DNA of 64,000 nucleotides from Agrobacterium vitis (GCF_013426735.1 NZ_AP023272.1:1036501-1100500); one strand, 5' to 3'. Shown: positions 25,195 to 33,867, numbered from the stretch's first letter. Numbers and translations are program-made. The notes: generated from the letters alone by a model not told the origin.

Positions 25195-26121
25195 CTATTG
25201 CGCTGCGGTCCGCAGCCACAGCGCCTCGATGACGGCTGGTTCAAGGTCTGGGCCGTCGGCAAACAATGCATCCGCCGCCTCAAGTGCTTGCCGACGCAGG
25301 GCTTGCTGCTGGCGGATGATGATGGCGAGCAGATGGGACAATGTTTCGCCGCCAGCAAACAGGCTTGAGTCTTCATCCAGCACCGAGGTCAGCACCGAAA
25401 GGTCGTTTTCATGGCCCAGCAGATCGGCCAGCTGCTTGGCGGCGCTGCGTTTCATCTGCATGGCGCTTGGCCAGAGATCACGCAGCAGGGAAAGATGCAT
25501 CCAATAGGTCTGGGTGGCCTTGCGCAGCGCATGGTAGCTTTCCGCCTCGCTGGCGTCGTGGCAGGCGGCAATGGCTGCTTCGGCGCGCTTGAAGGTCTTG
25601 GCCCAGGCCTTGGCAAATATCCGGGCGACCTTGGCGGGCCGGTCGTTGAACTCAATCCCCATGGCGACATCTGCCGCCTCACGGCAGCCGTCTGCCGCAT
25701 CGCGCATCACTGCGCTCTGGCCTGCCTCCAGACTGGCCGACAGCCGTTCATGGCGATTGGACAGGAGTGACCACGCCTGTTGCAGGGCATCGGCTTCTTC
25801 ATCGCTCAGGGTTGCTTCTTGAAGCGCCTCGACACTTTCCAGCAATGCGGCAGCGTCGCGAAGTGCTGAAAGGCTGCGGGCAATAACGCCTAGCCGCCGG
25901 TTTTCCCGGCGACGCAGATCGGTAATGGCCGGGGCGATCAGCCGGTAGAGGGCTCTGGCGCGCTTCAGTTTGCGGCGAGCAAGATGAACGGCCCGATCCC
26001 GCTCGTCGGCCTGGGCTTCGGCGCCCCTATCAAGATCGGCTGCGGCAGCCTGCAAAAGCGCGCCCAGCATCCCGGCAATGGCGGTGCCTGTCTTCAGGTC
26101 AGGCCTTAAGCGATAGGCCAT
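25195..26121 (-). CDS. CHAD-domain protein (polyphosphate-binding helical domain)
   Basis: A 308-aa protein starting MAYRLRPDLKTGTA, inside the 3' end of the CYTH gene (23-base overlap). It is almost all alpha-helical with conserved basic/histidine positions: VHLARRKLKRARALYRLI near residue 45 and YHALRKATQTYWMHLSLL at about 205, then LLGHENDLSVL. These are the two CHAD repeats, which bind polyphosphate on a basic surface. In many bacteria CYTH and CHAD are fused; here they are separate overlapping genes. The product could target polyphosphate granules and present substrate to the CYTH enzyme. Confidence 0.88.
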   Translation of the reverse strand: MAYRLRPDLKTGTAIAGMLGALLQAAAADLDRGAEAQADERDRAVHLARRKLKRARALYRLIAPAITDLRRRENRRLGVIARSLSALRDAAALLESVEALQEATLSDEEADALQQAWSLLSNRHERLSASLEAGQSAVMRDAADGCREAADVAMGIEFNDRPAKVARIFAKAWAKTFKRAEAAIAACHDASEAESYHALRKATQTYWMHLSLLRDLWPSAMQMKRSAAKQLADLLGHENDLSVLTSVLDEDSSLFAGGETLSHLLAIIIRQQQALRRQALEAADALFADGPDLEPAVIEALWLRTAAQ

Positions 26122-26593
26122 TGCGCCTTTCCGTCTGTGGCGTCGAGGTTGCCAGCCATTGGTTGGAATAGCGCCCGTCGCCGGTGACTTCCCGTCCGAC
26201 CCAAGGCGGCAGCGGTGGGTCTTCGCAGTCATTTTCAAGTTCGACCTCGGCCACCACAAGCCCGGCATGCGCGCCAGCGAACACATCGACTTCCCAGAGA
26301 TAGCCGCCATATTCAACGTTATAGCGGGTTTTTTCGATGACGTTGCCCTGGGCTTTGTCGATCATTTCCAACCCGTCGGCGAGCGGGATTTCATATTCGA
26401 ATTCATCACGGCTGAGGCCAACATGACCGATCTTGATGGTCAGCAGCGCATCCGTCCGGTCGCGGATGCGAATCCGCACGGAACGATCTGCCCCCGACAG
26501 GATATAGCCCTGCTGAAAACTGCTGGATTTGCTGACATGCTGACGCCAAGTGTCTGTGCGGACCAGGAATTTTCTTTCGATTTCCTTTGCCAT
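26099..26593 (-). CDS. CYTH-domain protein (triphosphate tunnel metalloenzyme)
   Basis: A 164-aa single CYTH domain. The defining N-terminal EIERKFLV (ExExK) motif is at residues 4-11. Alternating charged strands follow (SVRIRIRDRTDALLTIKIG, FEYEIPLADG, IEKTRYNVEYGG, LWEVDVFAGAHAGLVVAEVELE), forming the beta-tunnel with Arg/Lys and Glu side chains. The short, domain-only form with this pattern usually hydrolyses inorganic triphosphate rather than making cAMP. It is the first gene of a CYTH-CHAD-WYL-VOC run. The start has a ribosome-like AAAGCAG site a little upstream. Confidence 0.9.
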   Translation of the reverse strand: MAKEIERKFLVRTDTWRQHVSKSSSFQQGYILSGADRSVRIRIRDRTDALLTIKIGHVGLSRDEFEYEIPLADGLEMIDKAQGNVIEKTRYNVEYGGYLWEVDVFAGAHAGLVVAEVELENDCEDPPLPPWVGREVTGDGRYSNQWLATSTPQTERRNGLSLKA

Positions 26594-26752
26594 GGCTGCT
26601 TTCCGTCATGTTAAAATCGATTTCACTCTATAGTATGACGCCGGTTTGACAATAGTTCCATCGATCCTTGAATTGCTGCTGCGCGCATTTGCCTCGACAG
26701 GGCAGTTTTCACGCGCTAATCAGGAGCATCTAATCGTTTGAAAGGTATGTTC

Positions 26753-27391
26753 ATGACTGCGAAGACGGACAGATTGTTGGCGGTGCTCAAGCTTCAGCCA
26801 GTTGTTCCCGTGCTGATCATCGACGACGTCGAAACCGTCGTGCCGCTGGCGCGGGCGCTGGTGGCCGGTGGGCTGAAAGCCATTGAAATCACCATGCGCA
26901 CGCCAGCTGCGCTGGAAGCGATTTCGCGGGTGGCCGCCGAGGTCGAAGGGGCTGTGGCCGGTGCCGGGACCATTCTCAACCCTGCCCATTTCGAGGCCGC
27001 GCTGAAAGCCGGGTCGCAGTTTATCGTCAGCCCCGGCACCACGCCGGAATTGCTGGCGGCTGCCGCCGGGTCCGATGTGCCACTGCTGCCGGGTGCGGCC
27101 ACGGCCAGCGAAGTGATGACCCTGCGCGAAAAGGGCTATGAAGTGCTGAAATTCTTCCCCGCCGAACAGGCGGGGGGGGCGGCCTATCTGAAATCACTGT
27201 CTTCGCCGTTGGCAGGCACGCTGTTTTGCCCGACAGGCGGCATTTCACTCAAGAATGCCCGTGATTATCTGTCGCTGCCAAACGTCGTCTGCGTCGGCGG
27301 CTCCTGGGTGGCGCCTAAAGAACTGGTCGCTGCGGGCGATTGGGCCGGCATTACCAAGCTGGCCGTTGAGGCCTGCGCGCTGAAAGGCTGA
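26753..27391 (+). CDS. eda: 2-keto-3-deoxy-6-phosphogluconate aldolase (KHG/KDPG aldolase)
   Basis: A 212-aa protein starting [15 protein letters not shown], seven bases after AAAGG; an ATG five codons earlier overlaps that site. The class I aldolase residues are present: glutamate in [11 protein letters not shown] and the Schiff-base lysine in [13 protein letters not shown], with GAGTILNP and [11 protein letters not shown]. It cleaves KDPG to pyruvate and glyceraldehyde 3-phosphate in the Entner-Doudoroff pathway, the main hexose route in rhizobia. No edd or zwf gene is adjacent. Confidence 0.95.
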   Translation: MTAKTDRLLAVLKLQPVVPVLIIDDVETVVPLARALVAGGLKAIEITMRTPAALEAISRVAAEVEGAVAGAGTILNPAHFEAALKAGSQFIVSPGTTPELLAAAAGSDVPLLPGAATASEVMTLREKGYEVLKFFPAEQAGGAAYLKSLSSPLAGTLFCPTGGISLKNARDYLSLPNVVCVGGSWVAPKELVAAGDWAGITKLAVEACALKG

Positions 27392-27421
27392 ACTACAAGC
27401 GGCGGCATATGTCGTAATTTG

Positions 27422-27452
27422 ACGCCCGCGTCTTGGGAAAAGGCGCGGGCGT
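27422..27452 (+). terminator. GC-rich hairpin after eda
   Basis: ACGCCCGCG (27422-27430) pairs perfectly with CGCGGGCGT (27444-27452). Only a short pyrimidine stretch follows, so termination may be partial. Confidence 0.55.
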
Positions 27453-27491
27453 TCCTATCTCTTGCTCATCCGAATTATCAGGGAGAAGAGA

Positions 27492-28196
27492 ATGATCGAC
27501 GCCAAAAAGCTCCTCACGCAGTTTCTGGGATCGCAGATCCCGGGCATCGGCGGCTCTGTTCGCAAGAGGGGTGATGACGCCGCAAGCTATGCCAAGTCCA
27601 ATCCCTGGAAGACCGGCGCGCTGGTATCCGTGCTGCTCGGCACCAAGACCGGACGATCGCTGGCCGGAGGCGCGCTGAAGGTTGGCGGTCTGGCGCTGGT
27701 AGCCGGTCTCGGCTACCGCGCCTATCGCAATTACCAGTCCGGCAAGGCCCCGGAAGAGTTGCGCGCCCTGCCGGAACTGCCCGCCCCACCGGAAAATTCC
27801 GGCTTTGATCCGGCAACCTCGCTCAGCAATGATTTCGCGCTCAACCTGATCAAGGCGATGATCGCCGCGGCGAAGGCCGATGGCCATATCGACGAAGGCG
27901 AGCGCGCCAATATCATGGAAAAACTGCATGTCGAGGAACTCGGGGATGAGGCGGAGGCCTTTATTCGTGCAGAACTCGACAATCCGACCGATCTCGACGC
28001 GCTGGTGGCTGCTGCCCGCACCGAGGAGCAGAAGGTCGAGCTCTATACGGCCTCGCGGTTGACCATCAATCCCGATACCCGCGCCGAGCGTGGCTATCTC
28101 GATCTGCTGGCCGGGCGCCTTGGGCTTGCCGATGGGTTGATCGACCATATCGAGGCGACGGTGGCAGCGGCCAAGGTTGAGCAGCCGGCTGGCTGA
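27492..28196 (+). CDS. DUF533 (TerB-like) membrane-associated protein
   Basis: A 234-aa protein starting MIDAKKLLTQFLGSQ, just after GGAGAAGAGA. A short Gly-rich hydrophobic segment (GGALKVGGLALVAGLGYRAYRNYQ) is at about residues 60-82. The C-terminal 120 residues are a helical TerB-type domain, with IKAMIAAAKADGHIDEGERANI and the acidic pattern typical of metal-binding TerB folds. This is the DUF533 family. Function not established. A 9-bp-stem hairpin follows at 28215. Confidence 0.82.
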   Translation: MIDAKKLLTQFLGSQIPGIGGSVRKRGDDAASYAKSNPWKTGALVSVLLGTKTGRSLAGGALKVGGLALVAGLGYRAYRNYQSGKAPEELRALPELPAPPENSGFDPATSLSNDFALNLIKAMIAAAKADGHIDEGERANIMEKLHVEELGDEAEAFIRAELDNPTDLDALVAAARTEEQKVELYTASRLTINPDTRAERGYLDLLAGRLGLADGLIDHIEATVAAAKVEQPAG

Positions 28197-28214
28197 GACC
28201 CATGCACAACAAAA

Positions 28215-28237
28215 GCAACGGCGGAAATCGCCGTTGC
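28215..28237 (+). terminator. Hairpin after the DUF533 gene
   Basis: GCAACGGCG (28215-28223) pairs perfectly with CGCCGTTGC (28229-28237), with a five-base loop and a short CTT tail. A likely terminator with a weak U-tract. Confidence 0.6.
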
Positions 28238-28288
28238 CTTCACGGGCCTGCTGGCATAATCCTGACGTGAGACGAACAGGGGGGCATC

Positions 28289-28978
28289 ATGCAGGATCTG
28301 AAGACCTATCGCGTTGCGGCGCCAGCTCCAGTGCGGCTTGAGGGCCGCTATGTGCTGGTCGAGCCCTTTGTCCGTGAGCAGCATCTGTCGGCCCTGTGGT
28401 CCGGGCTTGGCGGTGGCGATGCGGTTAACCAGGCGCTTCGCTATTTTCCCAATGATGATTTTTCCGGTGTCGAGGTCTTCGGCGACTGGCTGGAGGGTGC
28501 CAATGCCAGCGGCAGCCTGATTACTCATATTTTCCGCTCTAAGGCTGATGGGTCCATTGTTGGCATGGCCAGCCTGATGCGGCCGGATCCAAAAAACGGC
28601 GTGGTCGAGGTTGGATCGGTCGCGCACGGCCCGGCAATGAAACGCTCACCGCTGTCGAGCGAAGCGCATTATCTTCTGGCGAGACATGTGTTCGAGGATC
28701 TGGGCTACCGGCGCTACGAGTGGAAATGTCATAATGACAACGAGCCGAGCAAGACCACGGCGCGCCGCTACGGCTTCACATTCGAGGGCGTGTTTCGCCA
28801 GCATATGATTTCCAAGGGAAAGAACCGCGATACGGCCTGGTTCTCGATCATTGATACCGATTGGCCCCTCGTTAAAGCCGGGTTCGACGGCTGGCTTGAT
28901 CCTGACAATTTCGATGCCGACGGCCATCAGAAACAGCGGCTTGAGGATATTCGCGCCGCTTTGAGGTCTGCGACATGA
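28289..28978 (+). CDS. GNAT acetyltransferase, RimJ/RimL type
   Basis: A 229-aa protein. A GNAT fold is read from LEGRYVLVEPFVREQHL, SIVGMASLMRPDPKNGVVEVGSV, the helix SSEAHYLLARHVFEDLGYRRYEWKC and NEPSKTTARRYGFTFEGVFRQHM. The last part is the RimL-like end, where an Asn-x-x-Ser segment contacts acetyl-CoA. Substrates could be protein N-termini or small molecules. The stop overlaps the start of the next small membrane protein (ATGA), showing co-transcription. Confidence 0.87.
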   Translation: MQDLKTYRVAAPAPVRLEGRYVLVEPFVREQHLSALWSGLGGGDAVNQALRYFPNDDFSGVEVFGDWLEGANASGSLITHIFRSKADGSIVGMASLMRPDPKNGVVEVGSVAHGPAMKRSPLSSEAHYLLARHVFEDLGYRRYEWKCHNDNEPSKTTARRYGFTFEGVFRQHMISKGKNRDTAWFSIIDTDWPLVKAGFDGWLDPDNFDADGHQKQRLEDIRAALRSAT

Positions 28979-29187
28979 GTCCACGCGATAAAAATTCGGC
29001 GATTGCTGCTGGTCTGATCATTCTCGGCTTTGGGCTGGCCATGGTGTTCCTGCCCAATCTGGTCCTGTGGATCGGGCAGTTTTCCCCGCTTCTTGCGGCT
29101 GCGGTCGGCTCTCTGGTGGTTTTGTCGTTCTTCCTGATCTTCTGGCTCCGCGCGCGCTATCAGCGCCGTCACCCGGATGACAGGTGA
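28975..29187 (+). CDS. Small membrane protein, two transmembrane helices
   Basis: A 70-aa protein with helices at about residues 9-31 (AIAAGLIILGFGLAMVFLPNL) and 37-58 (LLAAAVGSLVVLSFFLIFWL), and a basic C-terminal tail (RARYQRRHPDDR). The start codon overlaps the acetyltransferase stop by four bases, which supports it being real. Its end overlaps the convergent NicO gene by 19 bases. I do not recognise a family. Confidence 0.7.
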   Translation: MSPRDKNSAIAAGLIILGFGLAMVFLPNLVLWIGQFSPLLAAAVGSLVVLSFFLIFWLRARYQRRHPDDR

Positions 29188-30338
29188 TAGCCTTGCAGGG
29201 AGGCGGCCAACAACAGGCTTCCGACCAGGATGATGAACAGCGCGCCGCCGATCTCGATGGCAAGGCCGACGCGGTAGGCGGTATGGGAGCCTTGGCCCGC
29301 CAGCCGCACCGCCAGGCCCTTGGCACCGACAGCGGCGATGGCGAGCGCCGAGACGGTGATCGCGGTTCCCACTGCCATGGCGAAGACCGACAGAATGCCG
29401 CCTAAGTAAAGCTGGTTCAGCATGGCGAAAGTCATGACCAGCAGCGCGCCGGAACAGGGGCGAAGGCCAACGGCGACAATGGCCGACCAGGCTTCCTTGA
29501 CGCTGAAATGCTCGGCACCGACCATGGCTGGCGACGGAAGATGGCTGCGGCCGCAATCCACGCAGATTTCGCCCTCACGCGGTATGTGACGGTCGCTCTC
29601 GGCTGCATCGGCCTGGAACCGTAGGCCAGTTCCTTTCAGCGATGCAGAACTTGAAGACGAGGCGGATTTTGCCCCTCCCGGCTGCGGCGCATCGAACAAG
29701 CCGGATGTCACGCTGCCAGATGATATGTCGCCAGCACTCCCGCCGGAAAATGCAAGGACCGGCACAGGCTGGCGATGCCGGAAAATCTCGCTCAGCTTGC
29801 GCACCAGCAGCCAGACCCCGAAGGCGACGACCAGCGCGAAACTGGCGGCTTCCATGGCATCGGTTGCCCGCGTCAGCGTGATGCCGCTGCCGCGCAGGGC
29901 GAGGAACATCACACCGACAGTGACGATGGCGACGATGGCCTGCAAAATCGACGAGGCGATGGAAATGGCGATACCGCGCTTCAGCTCCAGCTCATTGGCA
30001 ACCATATAGGACGAGATCACCGCCTTGCCGTGGCCGGGGCCTGCGGCATGAAACACCCCGTAAGCGAAGGACAGGCCGATTAATACCCAGAGCTGGTGCG
30101 GATCGTCGCGCATACCGCGCAGCGCCTCGGTCAGCGCCCGGTAGAAAGCCTGTTGATGGGTGTTGATCCACAACATCACACCCGCCAGCGGTCCGTCCAT
30201 CTGAAAGGACGGCTCGGCGGTGCCGATGCCAAGCGGCGAGCCTGCATGGGCCAGTGTAGCGGGGAGTGTCGCGGCAAGAGCGACTGCTACGAGAAGGGTT
30301 GTGCTTGAAGCCCGTCTATATTGCGTCGGCGTCAGCAT
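29169..30338 (-). CDS. NicO-family nickel/cobalt (possibly zinc) transporter, ZevB/RcnA-like
   Basis: A 389-aa protein with a signal-like first segment and then about six membrane helices. Family motifs are AYGVFHAAGPGHGKAVISSY (the H-x5-G-x-GH region binding metal) and VGLRPCSGALLVMTFAML. The central loop of about 90 residues is Ser/Gly rich and contains CVDCGRSHLP, a possible metal-binding patch. Seven bases overlap the DUF1007 gene upstream. The same two-gene arrangement in Haemophilus (ZevA-ZevB) serves zinc homeostasis, and RcnA exports Ni/Co. Metal identity is therefore open. Confidence 0.87.
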   Translation of the reverse strand: MLTPTQYRRASSTTLLVAVALAATLPATLAHAGSPLGIGTAEPSFQMDGPLAGVMLWINTHQQAFYRALTEALRGMRDDPHQLWVLIGLSFAYGVFHAAGPGHGKAVISSYMVANELELKRGIAISIASSILQAIVAIVTVGVMFLALRGSGITLTRATDAMEAASFALVVAFGVWLLVRKLSEIFRHRQPVPVLAFSGGSAGDISSGSVTSGLFDAPQPGGAKSASSSSSASLKGTGLRFQADAAESDRHIPREGEICVDCGRSHLPSPAMVGAEHFSVKEAWSAIVAVGLRPCSGALLVMTFAMLNQLYLGGILSVFAMAVGTAITVSALAIAAVGAKGLAVRLAGQGSHTAYRVGLAIEIGGALFIILVGSLLLAASLQGYHLSSG

Positions 30339-30991
30339 GCCAGGTCGAGCCTCGTTGCAAACAGCTTGCCCATATCCGTGCCGGTCGGATCGTTGAAGAA
30401 GGCTTCGGTCAGACTGGCCTGGTTCTGCTTGATCACGTCATCGGGATTGGGCCGGACCACGGTGCGCTTGCATTTCTTCAGCGCATCGCCGGTCTCGACG
30501 ATGTCGCTGTCCTGCTTGAAGTCGATGGCGGTATAGAGGGTCGGATCATGGACGCCGAAGCTGAGATTGCCCTTGATCGGAATGGGCTTTTCCGGCTTGA
30601 CGATAAAGAACACCAGCAATTGATTGTCTTTATAATCGGCGTTGAACACCTGCGGCTTGGCGACCTTGACGGTCGCGCCGCTGGCACTGATGAAGGTGAA
30701 ATAGCCATAGTCGCCAAGCGAGCTTCTGATCGTATTGGCGATATCCTGCAACTCGCTATGGTCGAGCTTCAGGTCGCCGTTCTTGTCGAAATCCAGCATG
30801 ACGCTGGAGGAAAACACCTCGTCGAAGCGCCAGGTATTGCGCAATTCCTTGATGGTATTGTCCGCTCCCGCCACCACTTCCAGCCGGGCCTGGACGAAGA
30901 CATGCGGATGGGCAAAAGCCGCGGGCACCGACATGCCCACAAAGCCTGCAACAAGAAAACCGGCGAGAAGAAAAGGTCTAGCTATGTTCAT
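30332..30991 (-). CDS. DUF1007 periplasmic protein, ZevA-like partner of the NicO transporter
   Basis: A 219-aa protein starting MNIARPFLLAGFLVAG. The signal peptide is followed by AFAHPHVFVQARLEVV, where the HPH just after the cleavage site is a hallmark of DUF1007 and a likely metal ligand. LDFDKNGDLKLDHSELQDIA resembles an EF-hand-like acidic loop. A C-terminal KKCKRTVV cysteine is present. The end overlaps the NicO gene, so the two are translationally coupled. A role as periplasmic metal donor or partner is inferred from this coupling. Confidence 0.86.
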   Translation of the reverse strand: MNIARPFLLAGFLVAGFVGMSVPAAFAHPHVFVQARLEVVAGADNTIKELRNTWRFDEVFSSSVMLDFDKNGDLKLDHSELQDIANTIRSSLGDYGYFTFISASGATVKVAKPQVFNADYKDNQLLVFFIVKPEKPIPIKGNLSFGVHDPTLYTAIDFKQDSDIVETGDALKKCKRTVVRPNPDDVIKQNQASLTEAFFNDPTGTDMGKLFATRLDLAC

Positions 30992-31197
30992 CTGCGCCCT
31001 AACCGCTGCATATATTGAATGCGACAGCGAGCCATTGGAAACATAGAGGACGCGCTGTGTTGTCGGCGTCGCATGGACGCATCGCATTTATATTCACGGT
31101 CTGTGGTGGCCAAGCAATAGGACGGAAATAGGGCCGCTGACTTTTGCCTTGGAAAAGTGAAGAGGGCATTCTGAGATGAAACGGCGCCCGGCCTGTG

Positions 31198-32127
31198 TCA
31201 CTCCGAAGGTGGCGTTCCTTGCTTGGGCTGGCATGTGCCATTGCGTTTGAACCAATTGTGCATGAAATCAACCAACGCGCGGACCTTGGCGGGCAGGTAG
31301 CGGCGATGCGGATAGACCGCATAGATCCCGCTGCCGGAGGGCATGTAATCCTCGAAGATCGAAATCAGTGCGCCGCTTTCAATATGTCTGCGGGCGACAA
31401 AATCCGGCAAGAGGGCGATGCCGAGGCCCGATAGCGCGCCGCGCAACGTGGTCTGCGGGCTATTGACCTCCAGCGGCCCGGAAATATTCACGGTAAAGGC
31501 CTCGCCATCCGGCTGGCGCAGGCGCAGGCTGTTGTGTCCGCGCGTATTGGTGTCGATCAGCACCGGCACCCTGGACAGATCCTGCGGATGGGTGAGGGGA
31601 CCATATTTCTCCAGAAAAACCGGGCTGGCGCAGGCATAACTTCTGAAATCCGCCAGCTTGCGGGCGATCATCCCCGAATCTTCCAGTTTGGTGACGCGGA
31701 TGGCTAAGTCGAAGCCTTCCTCGATCAAGTCAACGAACCGGTCTTCGGCAACGATCTCGATGGAAAGATCGGGGTGTTGCAGGGCAAAATCGATCAGCGA
31801 TTGACCGACTTCGGCATCGGTGAAGCTGCGCGGCACGGTGATGCGAATCTTGCCGCTGATGCCGACATTGTTCTCGCGCACCAGATCGGCCAGATTGTCG
31901 ATCTCTTTCAGGATGTCAGCGGCGCTGCGATAATAGGTGTGACCGGCCTCGGTCATCGAAAACTGCCGTGTGGTGCGATTGAGAAGCAGTGCCCCCAATT
32001 CATCCTCCAGCTCGCGGACATATTTTGACAGCAGCGCCTTGGAGCGCCCGGTCTTGCGGGCGGCGGCAGAAAAGCCTTCCGCTTCAACGACATCGATGAA
32101 AGCGCGGATGCGGGTCAGGGTGTCCAA
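31198..32127 (-). CDS. LysR-family transcriptional regulator
   Basis: 309 aa if translation begins at TTG (MDTLTRIRAFIDVVEAEG), which has GAAGAGG six bases upstream and gives the usual family N-terminus. An ATG at 32196 would add 23 atypical residues. The HTH spans residues 3-60 (GFSAAARKTGRSKALLSKYVRELEDELGALL, given in part), followed by a LysR substrate-binding domain with ISGKIRITVPRSF and LSGLGIALLPDFVARR. Effector unknown. It is divergent from the long leader of the decarboxylase gene but separated from that gene by about 550 bp. Confidence 0.87.
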   Translation of the reverse strand: MDTLTRIRAFIDVVEAEGFSAAARKTGRSKALLSKYVRELEDELGALLLNRTTRQFSMTEAGHTYYRSAADILKEIDNLADLVRENNVGISGKIRITVPRSFTDAEVGQSLIDFALQHPDLSIEIVAEDRFVDLIEEGFDLAIRVTKLEDSGMIARKLADFRSYACASPVFLEKYGPLTHPQDLSRVPVLIDTNTRGHNSLRLRQPDGEAFTVNISGPLEVNSPQTTLRGALSGLGIALLPDFVARRHIESGALISIFEDYMPSGSGIYAVYPHRRYLPAKVRALVDFMHNWFKRNGTCQPKQGTPPSE

Positions 32128-32284
32128 GAGGGCCTCTTCGGATTGTTTTGATGGGTGGTGAACAATAGTCTCACTTCGTTCAATAATAAAACACATAAAA
32201 AAATGAAGCGGGCTTGCAAAAACCGCTTGATTATGACGGCGAGTTTTCTTATCTCCGTCTTGCCCAAAGTCGCACGTGCCTGTG

Positions 32285-32480
32285 GGTGTCCGCCGATCCT
32301 CGATGTGGTGAGGAAATCGGTAAGGTACCTGGAATTAACCCCTCCAGTCGTTATCCCGGCCAACCGGGAAATGCGAGGACACCTTGAAGCAACGACGGTG
32401 CGGGCCTTTCTAGTCTCTGCCGGCTTTCCATCAGCCGGGGTCACTGAAGAGGCACACCATCATTGCCGGAAGTGCGGTCG
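32285..32480 (+). ncRNA. speF-type structured leader RNA upstream of the decarboxylase
   Basis: The 550-bp gap between the LysR start and the decarboxylase ATG has no convincing gene but is rich in nested helices. CTGGA/TCCAG pair at 32329-32333 with 32343-32347. TCCCGG/CCGGGA pair at 32354-32359 with 32364-32369, closed by GTCGTT/AACGAC (32347-32352 with 32391-32396). AAGGT/ACCTT pair at 32322-32326 with 32381-32385, and CCGGC/GCCGG at 32420-32424 with 32434-32438. The alphaproteobacterial speF motif described upstream of ornithine decarboxylase genes has the same position. Assignment is from context and helices, not from a covariance search; the ends are approximate. Confidence 0.6.
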
Positions 32481-32626
32481 GGTTCCCCTACCAATCCATG
32501 GCAGACAAAGCGGATTGATGCTCTCAGGCAAGAGGGCGTTGATCCATCGCCCGCGTTAGAGCGTTCGTACGGTACCAGTGTCTCCACCGACTGGTTTCGA
32601 GCGAGGTCTCGGCGCACTTTGTCCAT

Positions 32627-32656
32627 CCGGAACTTTTGGGTTCCGGTAACCTTTTT
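32627..32656 (+). promoter_or_regulatory. Terminator-like hairpin just before the decarboxylase start
   Basis: CCGGAAC (32627-32633) pairs with GTTCCGG (32640-32646). TAACCTTTTT follows, 18 bases before the ATG, and the ribosome site GGAAGGG comes right after. A terminator in this place fits a leader that attenuates transcription or translation in response to polyamines. Confidence 0.55.
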
Positions 32657-32674
32657 ACTATGGAAGGGATCGCC

Positions 32675-33808
32675 ATGACCACCGCCCGCATCCTCGACTT
32701 CATCAACACCCAGCGTCCTGAAGGCCCTTGCCTCGTTGTGGATCTTGATGTCGTGCGCGATAATTATGGCGCATTCCGCCACGCCCTGCCAGACAGCGCC
32801 ATCTACTATGCCGTCAAGGCAAACCCGGAGCCGGCAATCCTGTCGCTGCTCGCATCGCTCGGCTCCAACTTCGATTGCGCCTCCGTGGCCGAAATCGAAA
32901 TGGCGCTTGCTGCCGGTGCGACTGCCCAGCGGATTTCGTTTGGCAACACCATCAAGAAGGAACGGGATATTGCCAAGGCGCATGCGCTCGGCATCAACCT
33001 GTTTGCTGTCGATAGCCATGAGGAAGTCGAAAAGATCGCCCGTGCCGCCCCCGGCGCCCGTGTGTTCTGCCGCGTCCTCACCGATGGTGACGGTGCCGAA
33101 TGGCCTTTGTCGCGCAAGTTCGGCTGCGTGCCGCAGATGGCCGTCGATGTTCTGGTCTATGCCCACCAGCATGGTCTGGAAAGCTTCGGCGTGTCCTTCC
33201 ATGTCGGCTCGCAGATGACCAAGGTCGATGCCTGGGATGCAGCACTGGGCGACGCCAAGCGGGTGTTCGCACAGCTGGCCAAGCAGGGCATCTACCTGCA
33301 AATGGTCAACATGGGCGGTGGTTTTCCGACCAAGTACCTGCGCGACATTCCGTCTGCTGAAGCCTATGGCCAGGCCATCAATGCCTCGCTGAAGAAGCAT
33401 TTCGGCAACAACATTCCGCAGACCATCATCGAGCCCGGTCGCGGCATGGTTGGCAATGCCGGTGTGATCAAGGCGGAAGTGGTGCTGATCTCAAAGAAGT
33501 CCGACAATGACGCCCATCGCTGGGTGTTCCTTGACATCGGCAAGTTCGGCGGTCTGGCAGAAACCATGGACGAGGCGATCCGTTACCCGATCCGCACGGC
33601 CCATGACGGCGACGAAATGGAGCCCTGCGTGTTGGCTGGCCCAACCTGCGACAGCGCTGATGTCATGTATGAAAAGAACATGTATCCGCTGCCGCTGTCG
33701 CTGACCATTGGCGATGACGTGCTGATTGAAGGCACCGGTGCCTATACCACCACCTATTCGGCGGTGGCCTTCAACGGTTTCGAACCGCTGAAAGCCTATG
33801 TGATCTGA
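32675..33808 (+). CDS. Ornithine/lysine decarboxylase, PLP-dependent group IV (alanine-racemase fold)
   Basis: A 377-aa protein starting MTTARILDFINTQRP, with GGAAGGG nine bases upstream. YYAVKANPEPAIL holds the PLP lysine, NMGGGFPTKYL the phosphate-binding glycine loop, IEPGRGMVGNAG the PLP arginine-binding turn, and GPTCDSADVMYEKN the catalytic cysteine/aspartate contributed across the dimer. FHVGSQ carries the ring-stacking histidine. Alphaproteobacterial members decarboxylate ornithine and lysine to putrescine and cadaverine. A structured leader precedes it and a terminator follows. Confidence 0.94.
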   Translation: MTTARILDFINTQRPEGPCLVVDLDVVRDNYGAFRHALPDSAIYYAVKANPEPAILSLLASLGSNFDCASVAEIEMALAAGATAQRISFGNTIKKERDIAKAHALGINLFAVDSHEEVEKIARAAPGARVFCRVLTDGDGAEWPLSRKFGCVPQMAVDVLVYAHQHGLESFGVSFHVGSQMTKVDAWDAALGDAKRVFAQLAKQGIYLQMVNMGGGFPTKYLRDIPSAEAYGQAINASLKKHFGNNIPQTIIEPGRGMVGNAGVIKAEVVLISKKSDNDAHRWVFLDIGKFGGLAETMDEAIRYPIRTAHDGDEMEPCVLAGPTCDSADVMYEKNMYPLPLSLTIGDDVLIEGTGAYTTTYSAVAFNGFEPLKAYVI

Positions 33809-33867
33809 ACAAGAGTATTTTCGCATTTGCGGGCGCAAAACCGCGCCACACTTTTGCTGGAATGCTC

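Noticed and set aside
32155..32559. A 134-codon plus-strand open frame in the leader of the decarboxylase.
   Set aside because: It spans the nested helices of the speF-like leader, has no protein-like pattern, and starts inside the LysR promoter area. A structured RNA explains it better.
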